Positions 1-4,940 of a DNA stretch of 7,834 nt are shown piece by piece (the first letter of the stretch is position 1; each line of letters starts with the position of its first letter). Origin of the DNA: Candidatus Gallimonas caecicola (lineage in GTDB: Bacteria > Bacillota > Clostridia > Christensenellales > Borkfalkiaceae); contig CAJFNH010000056.1 in NCBI GenBank assembly GCA_904394195.1, forward strand, positions 1 through 7,834, read 5' to 3'. The position numbers and the translations under genes were made by a program. The notes under the pieces are model-generated. The model had not been told where the DNA came from, made no database searches, and was given only the letters and a program-made list of their open reading frames with translations.

Positions 1-1
1 A

Positions 2-82
2 CCTGCAGGCAAAACGCGCCCGCTGAACTTCTTCCGGCGCGGACCTGTTTTTACGCCGGACGCTCTTTGGCAGGTCTTGTAA
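2..82 (+). CDS. Possible 3' end of a plus-strand gene (partial, product unknown)
   Basis: Frame 2 of the plus strand is open from the left edge to a TAA at 80-82. It gives a 26-residue C-terminus ending in PDALWQVL, with a plausible mix of hydrophobic and charged residues. The TAA lies 4 bases before the large hairpin at 87-128. That mirrors the minus-strand gene, which stops 5 bases on the other side, so a convergent gene pair sharing one terminator is the simplest reading. The stretch is too short to recognise a family. The main alternative is non-coding spacer; the lack of AT-rich promoter-like sequence here mildly favours coding. Confidence 0.35.
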   Translation, partial: PAGKTRPLNFFRRGPVFTPDALWQVL

Positions 83-86
83 CTGA

Positions 87-128
87 AAACAGCCCCGCGG
101 CAACGACCGGGTTGCCGCGGGGCTGTTT
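87..128 (-). terminator. Bidirectional rho-independent terminator, 18-bp perfect stem
   Basis: Bases 87-104 are perfectly complementary to 111-128, with a 6-base loop at 105-110. The stem core is very GC-rich (AGCCCCGCGGCAAC) and is flanked by A's on one side and T's on the other. Read on the minus strand, it ends in GGGGCTGTTTTC and begins 5 bases after the TGA of the RsbW-like gene, so it closes the sigma-factor operon. Read on the plus strand it ends in CTGTTTGTTGTT, so it could also end the gene tail at 2-82. Confidence 0.88.
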
Positions 129-133
129 GTTGT

Positions 134-496
134 TCAGCAGATACGGACGATCACGCAGATGCCGTCTTCCTCGCTGTAGGTGCGCGAAACGGTGAGTGCG
201 TCTACCAGAAAGAGTCCCCTGCCCTGTTCCGCATCGACGGCAGAACAGTCGACGTGCTCGGGCGGGCGGAAGCTGTTGGCGCTGCGCACGCGGATGATCA
301 CTTCTCCATCCCGCTTTTCGGCAGCGAACGCCGCACGCCCCCCGCCGTAACGGAGCGCGTTGCAAAGCAGCTCGCTGGCGACCAGCTTGCAGTCGAACAC
401 CGCGTTTTCGGGAACAGCGTCCCGCTCGAGCGCGGCACACATTTTTTCGAGAGCCGCACGCAGCGCCCGAAAATCGTCCACTTCGCAATTCATCAT
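134..496 (-). CDS. RsbW/SpoIIAB-like ATP-binding protein (HATPase_c_2 type), last gene of sigma operon
   Basis: This 120-residue protein has the layout of a small GHKL ATPase of the anti-sigma kinase family (RsbW, SpoIIAB). A helical N-terminus is followed by an N-box (SELLCNALRYG, with Glu42 and Asn46), a strand EVIIRVR, and a second glycine box (QGRGLFLVDAL, about 91-101). The usual DxGxG box is not present; the matching segment reads RSANSFRPP, a Pro-containing form also met in actinobacterial HATPase_c_2 regulators (family knowledge). It may bind ATP and act as a serine kinase or anti-sigma factor. Its ATG overlaps the sigma-factor TGA as ATGA at 493-496, so translation is probably coupled. 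A second in-frame ATG follows directly (491-493), and a weak GGTGG lies just upstream. The upstream paralogue at 1218-1592 keeps the complementary motifs. Family assignment is fairly sure; the exact partner is inferred. Confidence 0.85.
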   Translation of the reverse strand: MMNCEVDDFRALRAALEKMCAALERDAVPENAVFDCKLVASELLCNALRYGGGRAAFAAEKRDGEVIIRVRSANSFRPPEHVDCSAVDAEQGRGLFLVDALTVSRTYSEEDGICVIVRIC

Positions 497-1221
497 TCCA
501 CCATTGCCTTTTTCATCGTTTCACGCAGTTTCTGCAATACCCGACGTTCCATGCGCGAGACGTTCATCTGCGAAACTCCGAGTTTTTTTGCCGTCTCCAT
601 CTGCGAAAGCTCCTGCCCGAACCGGCATTTTATAAGCTCGCGCTCCTGACGGGTGAGCGTGCGCAGCGCCGCCTCGAGCGCATCGCGATCCTCCACCTTT
701 TCAAAGATGTCGCCGTCGGCGGGGAGCACGTCGTGCAGGCTCATCCCCTCCCCCTCGCGGTCGACGGACACATCCAATGAGACGACGCCGCCCGCATCGG
801 TGGCGCGCAGCACTTCCTCTTCGCTGACGCCCAGCTGCTGCGCAAGCTCCTTTGCCGTCGGCTTTCTGCCCTGCTCGGCAAAGAACGCCTCGGAAGCGTG
901 CTTGATGCTCACGCGCAGTTCGCTCACCTTGCGCGGAAGATGCACCAGGCGGGAACGGTCGCGGAAATAGTTCTTGATCTCGCCCGTGATGGTGGGCGTG
1001 ATGAACGTGGAAAACCTGAGCCCCTTGCGCTCGTCAAAACGATCGACCCCCTTGATGAGCGCAAGCGAGGCGACCTGATAGAGATCGTCGTACTCCACGC
1101 CGCGCCCCACGAACTTTTTTGCCAGCACGGCGGCGATGTACAGATATTTTTCCACGATCTGATTGCGCAGCGCAACGTCGTGCGTTTCGCGGTATTTGCG
1201 GAAGAGTTCTTCTTCGTTCAT
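493..1221 (-). CDS. SigB/SigF/SigG-family RNA polymerase sigma factor
   Basis: This 242-residue alternative sigma-70 factor has the length and order of the SigB/SigF/SigG group. Region 2 covers about residues 20-90, with the core-binding stretch YDDLYQVASLALIKGVDRFD (44-63) and the -10-recognition part FSTFITPTITGEIKNYFRDR (70-89). Region 3 is at about 110-150. Region 4 has a helix-turn-helix at about 206-226 (SQMETAKKLGVSQMNVSR). The sequence around GEIKNYFRDR and VHLPRKVSELRVSIK looks closer to SigB than to SigF. I chose the ATG at 1219-1221 because it overlaps the TGA of the preceding gene as ATGA and begins right at sigma homology; extending upstream adds an Arg-rich segment that is only the out-of-frame reading of that gene. 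No strong Shine-Dalgarno is visible, which fits translational coupling. Activity is expected to be controlled by the STAS and RsbW-like proteins of the same operon. Whether it serves stress response or sporulation cannot be decided from this window. Confidence 0.95.
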   Translation of the reverse strand: MNEEELFRKYRETHDVALRNQIVEKYLYIAAVLAKKFVGRGVEYDDLYQVASLALIKGVDRFDERKGLRFSTFITPTITGEIKNYFRDRSRLVHLPRKVSELRVSIKHASEAFFAEQGRKPTAKELAQQLGVSEEEVLRATDAGGVVSLDVSVDREGEGMSLHDVLPADGDIFEKVEDRDALEAALRTLTRQERELIKCRFGQELSQMETAKKLGVSQMNVSRMERRVLQKLRETMKKAMVE

Positions 1222-1592
1222 GCCTGTGGACCGAAAACAACGGCGATCGAAGAAAGACCGCCCTCCGACGTATCCAGCGAAACGTCCGTCGCAAGCGCAT
1301 TCAGCAGGGCGAGCGCGATCTCGTCCTCTTCCGAAAGCGACTGCGTGCCCTCGCCTGCGTCGGCGGTGACGCACACGCGGATACCGCCCTCTTCGCATGT
1401 ATAAAAACGCACGCTTGCCGCCTCAAACCCGCGGTGCATGAGCAATAGCAGGCTCTCCGTCACGCAGACCTTGCAGTCCTCGCCGCCGTCGTAGCTCATG
1501 CCGGCGGAGGAGCACACGCCGCCCGTGGCAAGGCGCACGGCGGTCATCATTTCGCGCTTCAGGGGCGTGCGCAAAACAAAATATTCCTTCAT
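1218..1592 (-). CDS. Degenerate SpoIIAB/RsbW-like anti-sigma factor
   Basis: This 124-residue protein aligns by eye along its length with SpoIIAB/RsbW. The start is EYFVLRTPLKREMMTAVRLATGG-like, followed by a helix ending in SYDGGEDCKVCVTES, a DxGxG box (DAGEG, 78-82), and a C-terminal strand pair TSEGGLSSIAVVF. It occupies the spoIIAB position, between the STAS gene and the sigma gene. The N-box, normally ExxxN, reads ESLLL, so Glu46 is kept but the Mg-coordinating Asn is Leu50. The second glycine box is replaced by EIALALLNAL with no glycine. ATP binding and kinase activity are therefore doubtful, although a sigma- or STAS-binding role may remain. The gene overlaps both neighbours by ATGA (1589-1592 and 1218-1221). 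A GGAG and an AGAGGG lie just before its ATG. The family call is reasonable; loss of catalysis is inference. Confidence 0.75.
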   Translation of the reverse strand: MKEYFVLRTPLKREMMTAVRLATGGVCSSAGMSYDGGEDCKVCVTESLLLLMHRGFEAASVRFYTCEEGGIRVCVTADAGEGTQSLSEEDEIALALLNALATDVSLDTSEGGLSSIAVVFGPQA

Positions 1593-1897
1593 CCCTCTAT
1601 CTCCATGATGGTATCCAGTGCGCAGATCACAAACAGCTTTTTCAGCCGCGGCTGCAGATGGATGAGCTTGAGATCGTGCCCGTCCGTGCGCACATGCTTG
1701 AGGATCTTGACGATCGTTCCGAGCGTGGTCGAATCGATAAAGGTGAGCGCGGAACAGTCGAACGTGATATCGGCGGGATGCGTCTCATAGACGGCCTTGA
1801 TCTCCGCATAAAATTCGTCGGCATTCTCCGCCGCGATCTCGCCCGAGAGCGCGACGGTAATGGCGGGGGCAGTTCCGAGCACTTTGACTTCCTGCAT
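1589..1897 (-). CDS. STAS-domain anti-anti-sigma factor (SpoIIAA/RsbV-like)
   Basis: This 102-residue single STAS domain has alternating strands and helices. It carries the conserved FIDSTTLGTIVKI segment (53-65), where Ser56 after Asp55 matches the phosphorylated serine of SpoIIAA/RsbV. In that family the unphosphorylated STAS protein binds the anti-sigma kinase and frees the sigma factor, and phosphorylation by the kinase switches it off. A PP2C phosphatase such as SpoIIE or RsbU would reverse this, but none is encoded in the window. The ATG at 1895-1897 has a strong GGAGGT (1902-1907) four bases upstream and begins at STAS homology; longer frames upstream are not protein-like. As first gene of the four-gene operon it is preceded by an 80-base gap holding two inverted repeats and a possible SigB-like promoter. 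Its TGA overlaps the next ATG at 1589-1592. Confidence 0.93.
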   Translation of the reverse strand: MQEVKVLGTAPAITVALSGEIAAENADEFYAEIKAVYETHPADITFDCSALTFIDSTTLGTIVKILKHVRTDGHDLKLIHLQPRLKKLFVICALDTIMEIEG

Positions 1898-1901
1898 AAT
1901 G

Positions 1902-1925
1902 ACCTCCGCCGCACGTTGCGTGCGG
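1902..1925 (-). promoter_or_regulatory. Leader hairpin directly abutting the Shine-Dalgarno of the sigma operon
   Basis: On the minus strand CCGCACG-CAA-CGTGCGG (1909-1925) forms a perfect 7-bp stem with a 3-base loop. One base separates it from the GGAGGT ribosome site (1902-1907), which is followed by CATT and the STAS ATG. The stem does not itself pair with the ribosome site. It could affect ribosome loading or mRNA stability, or be a protein-binding inverted repeat. The pairing and positions are seen directly; any function is inferred. Confidence 0.45.
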
Positions 1926-1947
1926 TCCTTTTCTTGCTTTATATTTA

Positions 1948-1971
1948 CCACCCGCGCGGGCGGTTTCAAAC
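1948..1971 (-). promoter_or_regulatory. Candidate SigB-like promoter for the sigma operon (autoregulation)
   Basis: On the minus strand GTTTGA (1966-1971) is followed after 12 bases by GGGTGG (1948-1953). The Bacillus SigB consensus is GTTTAA, 12-14 bases, GGGTAT, so the -35 part matches 5 of 6 and the -10 part 4 of 6. Transcription would start near 1940, giving a leader of about 43 bases with the hairpin and Shine-Dalgarno. The GGGTGG lies inside an inverted repeat (1947-1964, ACCACCC-GCGC-GGGCGGT). A housekeeping reading (TTGAAA, 20 bases, TATAAA) has poor spacing. Read-through from the HAD gene is also possible, because no clear terminator separates the two units. Confidence 0.3.
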
Positions 1972-1977
1972 AGTTTT

Positions 1978-2757
1978 TTACAATTCGGCAATGCTCCCGA
2001 GCACAACGTCGGGCTTGTCCGGAAATGCGCGCATATTCTCCCGCGTGGTCTCGCCCGAGAGCACGAGCAGCGTGCGCATGCCGTTTGCGTTGCCGAAGCG
2101 GATATCCGTGTGCATCCTGTCGCCCACCATGCAGGTGCGCGAAGCGGGCACGCCGAAGGCGCGCGCGACGCACTCGCCCATGACGGTGTACGGTTTTCCG
2201 CACACGACGTCGGGCGTTCTGCCGCATGCGCGTTCGAACAGCGCGATAAACGAGCCGACATCGGGCATGGATATCCCCTGCGTGGGACAGACGTCGTCCG
2301 GATGGGTGGCGATATAGAGGGCGCCGCCCGCAAGAAATTCGTTGAATCGCCTGATCTTTTCAAAGGTGAGCGACGTATCATAGGCGAGCACGCACACCTC
2401 GGGCGCCTCGTCGTCCAGCCGCACGCCTGCCGCGGCAAATCCCGCGCGCACCGCATCCGTTGCCAGGACGTGCACCCGTGCACCCGGATGACGGGTATTC
2501 AGGTATTCCGCCGTCGCGTCCGCCGAAGTATAGATGCCGTCCCCCTGCGAAAACAATCCCAACGCGCACAGTTTGCGCCGGTATTCGGCGGACGTCTTTG
2601 AGGAATTGTTTGTGAGAAAGACGACGCGCTTGCCCGCGGCGCGCAGCCGCGCGAGCGCTTCGCGCGCGCCCGGAACGGGAACATTGTCCCAGTACACCGT
2701 TCCGTCCAGATCGAACAGGAACAGGTCGGTATTTTTCAGCAGTTCTTCCCTGGTCAT
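1978..2757 (-). CDS. HAD-IIA (NagD-like) sugar/glycerol-phosphate phosphatase
   Basis: This 259-residue cytosolic HAD phosphatase shows all four core motifs. Motif I is FDLDGTVYWD (Asp16 nucleophile, Asp18 acid/base). Motif II is FLTNNSS (47-53). Motif III is Lys188 in CGKP. Motif IV is VGDRMHTDIRFG (211-222) with Asp213 and Asp218 for Mg. The C2 cap between motifs II and III, and the DLDGT plus TNNSS combination, are typical of the NagD/AraL/PGP group (subclass IIA), and the length is normal. Substrates in this group are small phosphate esters such as sugar or glycerol phosphates; the exact one cannot be read here. The ATG (2755-2757) overlaps the upstream TGA as ATGA, so it is coupled to the dehydrogenase-like gene. 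B. subtilis AraL (NagD-type phosphatase) and AraM (glycerol-1-phosphate dehydrogenase) are likewise neighbours. It is the last gene of its run, followed by an 80-base gap. Confidence 0.93.
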   Translation of the reverse strand: MTREELLKNTDLFLFDLDGTVYWDNVPVPGAREALARLRAAGKRVVFLTNNSSKTSAEYRRKLCALGLFSQGDGIYTSADATAEYLNTRHPGARVHVLATDAVRAGFAAAGVRLDDEAPEVCVLAYDTSLTFEKIRRFNEFLAGGALYIATHPDDVCPTQGISMPDVGSFIALFERACGRTPDVVCGKPYTVMGECVARAFGVPASRTCMVGDRMHTDIRFGNANGMRTLLVLSGETTRENMRAFPDKPDVVLGSIAEL

Positions 2758-3818
2758 AGATGCTCCAGAAGCCCGAAATCGCGCAGAACGGCGCACATGC
2801 CGTCAGGCACAAGCTCGGGCAGCAATACAAGTTTTGAAAGATCGGGGGCGGGCGCCTGCCTTCCGCCCAGCGCGCGCACTGCGCGCAGCTGCGCCGCATG
2901 CGCAGAGCGCAGGTGCACGATCTCCGCATACAGCTCCCCGCGCACCCGCTCCAGTGCAAGCGCGCGGGCGGCATATTCGGCGGCGTCGGGAACGTGCAGC
3001 GCTTCGTACGCCGCGCCGGACGAGGCGGCGCGCGCACGGTAGTCGGGCACGAGAAAGGCGCGCGGCTTTCCCCGCCCCAGAAAGGCATAATAGAGCGCGG
3101 ACAGAGCGCGCTGTGCCCAAAGCGACGGCTGTGGCGCATCGCAGTACAGCCGCGCCAGCGCACGCCCCTCGCCCACGGGAGCCCCTTCCCGCTCCAGAAG
3201 GCGCATGCGCAGATTGTATTCCACCACCTGCTCCGCCGTCAGTTCGCCGCGCACGGGCTCAAGCAGGGCAAACGCGCGCTCATACGCCTGACCGCCGAAG
3301 GAACGCCTGCATATGAGCCCCGTCATGCGCGCCTCCAGCAGCGCGAGGCGGGAGAGCAGCAGCCGCGCATATCCCTCCGCCAGCGACGCGCGCAGCAGTT
3401 CTTCATCGCAGAAGAGCTCCCCCTCGGCAAGCGCGACGTCCTGCGCTTTCCCCAGGATATGTACCTGCGCGCGCCTTTCAAACACGCCGTCCAGCGTTGC
3501 CTGTGTGGGAAAGAGTGCGCAGGGCACCCGCCGCACTGCGGCAAAAAAACGCGCCGCGCACAGAACATCCTGTCCGCCGGAGGCAAGGACGCAGCCCACT
3601 TCTGGCAGCGAAAAGAGCGCGAGCGCGTCCCCTTCCCAGAGCACGGTGAGCGCACGCGACGTGCGCGACGCAAAGGCGATGCGGGAAAACGCCTCCCCCT
3701 GCGCCAGCACGAGCACCTTGCCGGCGGTGCGCCCGAACATTCTTTCCGTCCCCTCGCGGACGGAGCACATGTATCCCCCGTCTGCGTTCCTCTTTGGTGC
3801 GGAAAGGCCGAACTGCAT
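2754..3818 (-). CDS. Degenerate glycerol-1-phosphate dehydrogenase-like protein (Fe-ADH/dehydroquinate synthase clan)
   Basis: This 354-residue protein keeps the outline of the AraM/EgsA fold. An N-terminal Rossmann half has a glycine segment ASGGQDVLCAARFFAA (79-94) where G1PDH has GSGTINDxxKY. Then comes FPTQATLDGVF (103-113) in place of TAPSMDGY, followed by GELFCDEELLRASLAEGY (133-150), like the PxxIIADxxVLxxAPxxLxxAGFGD stretch. Of the three metal ligands of that family, the Asp of GFGD reads Ala151, the EHHISH region reads GRALAR (218-223), and the later HGEQVG motif is not found. Metal-dependent catalysis therefore looks lost, and a regulatory or altered role is likely. I prefer the ATG at 3816-3818 because a G-rich Shine-Dalgarno (3824-3829) lies 5 bases before it; an in-frame GTG at 3822-3824 would add two residues. 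It starts 34 bases after hisC and overlaps the phosphatase ATG. The clan call is moderate and rests on spacing and motif positions. Confidence 0.6.
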   Translation of the reverse strand: MQFGLSAPKRNADGGYMCSVREGTERMFGRTAGKVLVLAQGEAFSRIAFASRTSRALTVLWEGDALALFSLPEVGCVLASGGQDVLCAARFFAAVRRVPCALFPTQATLDGVFERRAQVHILGKAQDVALAEGELFCDEELLRASLAEGYARLLLSRLALLEARMTGLICRRSFGGQAYERAFALLEPVRGELTAEQVVEYNLRMRLLEREGAPVGEGRALARLYCDAPQPSLWAQRALSALYYAFLGRGKPRAFLVPDYRARAASSGAAYEALHVPDAAEYAARALALERVRGELYAEIVHLRSAHAAQLRAVRALGGRQAPAPDLSKLVLLPELVPDGMCAVLRDFGLLEHL

Positions 3819-3823
3819 GGGCA

Positions 3824-3829
3824 CCCCCC
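3824..3829 (-). promoter_or_regulatory. G-run ribosome-binding site that favours the ATG start
   Basis: GGGGGG on the minus strand sits 5 bases upstream of the ATG at 3816-3818, the right spacing for initiation. It would overlap the alternative GTG codon at 3822-3824. This decides for the ATG start of the dehydrogenase-like gene. A run of six G's is less canonical than the GGAGG sites of the neighbouring genes. Confidence 0.5.
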
Positions 3830-3852
3830 GACGTTTCTGTTTTTATGGTGTT

Positions 3853-4926
3853 TTATGCCGAATGGTCTGCGAGGATACGATCGAGCGCGGCAAGAAGAGC
3901 TTCGTCCTGCTCGCGCGTACCCACCGTGATGCGCACGAAGTCGCAGATCACGGGTCTGTTCCAATGGCGGACGAGCACGCCCGCCTCCTTGAGTCCTTCG
4001 TAGATCGCTCTTGCGCTCACCTTTGCCCTGCCCGCGAACAGGAAGTTAGCGCGACTCTCCGGCACGGTAAAGCCGCGGGAGCACAGCGCGGCGCGCAGCC
4101 GTTCGCGCTCGGCGACCACGCGCGCGATCACCCCGTCATAGTAGGGCTTGTCGGCGACCGCCGCGCAGCACACTGCCTGCGCCACCGCGTCGACGGGATA
4201 GGAATTGAAGCAGTCCTTCATGCAGCGCAGCCCCGCGATGAGCGCGGCATTGCCCACGGCGTAGCCGCAGCGTATGCCCGCCAGTGCATAGCTCTTGGAA
4301 AAGGTCCTGACGACGAGCACATTCTCATAGCGCGCGGTGAGCGGCACGCAGCTCTCGCCGAAGAAATCCATGTACGCCTCGTCCAGAATGACGAGCCGGT
4401 CGGGCACCGAGGCGATGAACTGCTCCATCTGCGCCCTGCCGATGCCCACGCCCGTGGGCGCATTGGGATTGGCGATATAATAGCCCCGGCATCGCGCCGC
4501 GCGCATGGCGCTCAAATCGAGCGTAAAATCCGCCCGAAGGGGCACAATGACCTGCGGGATGCCGAAAAAGCGCGCGAATACCTCATAGAAGGAGTAGGTG
4601 ATATCCGCAAAGCACGCGCCCGCGCCGTCGCCGTCGAAAAAGGCGGGAAAGGAGAGCGCGAGCACCTCGTCCGAGCCGTTACCGCAGAACACGTTCTCCG
4701 GCTTTACGCCGTGCGCGCGGGCAATGGCTTCGCGCAGACCGTCGGCGTCGGGCGAGGGATACCTGCGCAGATCATCCTCATGGAACACGCGCAGCGCCTC
4801 CGCCGCGGCACGGGAGGGCGGATAGGGATTTTCGTTGGTGTTAAGTTTGATGTACTTCCTGTCGCGGGGCTGTTCCCCCGCCGTGTAGGGCGCGATCGCG
4901 CGCGCCTTTTTGCTCAAAAAATCCAT
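3853..4926 (-). CDS. hisC: Histidinol-phosphate aminotransferase (PLP, fold type I)
   Basis: This 357-residue protein has the usual length of HisC, the PLP enzyme that converts imidazole-acetol phosphate and glutamate to histidinol phosphate and 2-oxoglutarate. The N-terminal LNTNENPYPPS (28-38) is the HisC hallmark. NPNAPTG (153-159) holds the PLP-contacting Asn155. DEAYMDF (182-188) gives Asp182 and Tyr185. TFSKSYALAGIRCGY (208-222) contains the Schiff-base Lys211 and phosphate-binding Arg219. Arg332 in VRITVGT is the expected carboxylate-binding residue. The ATG at 4924-4926 has a GGAGGGG Shine-Dalgarno a few bases upstream; longer frames run into the preceding gene. It begins 14 bases after the metal exporter gene. 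No other his gene is nearby, so it may also serve Phe/Tyr transamination or a salvage role, as some HisC paralogues do. Confidence 0.93.
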   Translation of the reverse strand: MDFLSKKARAIAPYTAGEQPRDRKYIKLNTNENPYPPSRAAAEALRVFHEDDLRRYPSPDADGLREAIARAHGVKPENVFCGNGSDEVLALSFPAFFDGDGAGACFADITYSFYEVFARFFGIPQVIVPLRADFTLDLSAMRAARCRGYYIANPNAPTGVGIGRAQMEQFIASVPDRLVILDEAYMDFFGESCVPLTARYENVLVVRTFSKSYALAGIRCGYAVGNAALIAGLRCMKDCFNSYPVDAVAQAVCCAAVADKPYYDGVIARVVAERERLRAALCSRGFTVPESRANFLFAGRAKVSARAIYEGLKEAGVLVRHWNRPVICDFVRITVGTREQDEALLAALDRILADHSA

Positions 4927-4940
4927 GGTCCCCTCCACGT

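Noticed and set aside
2..9. CCTGCAGG palindrome at the window edge
   Set aside because: An 8-base palindrome is expected by chance in GC-rich DNA and has no supporting context.
1222..1398. 59-codon N-terminal extension of the sigma factor
   Set aside because: The extension is Arg-rich and lies inside the upstream RsbW-like gene in another frame. The ATG in the ATGA overlap matches the family start.
1947..1964. Inverted repeat ACCACCC-GCGC-GGGCGGT as terminator of the HAD operon
   Set aside because: It is followed on the minus strand by AAATATAAAG, not a T-run, so it does not look like an intrinsic terminator. It is kept only as part of the promoter region.
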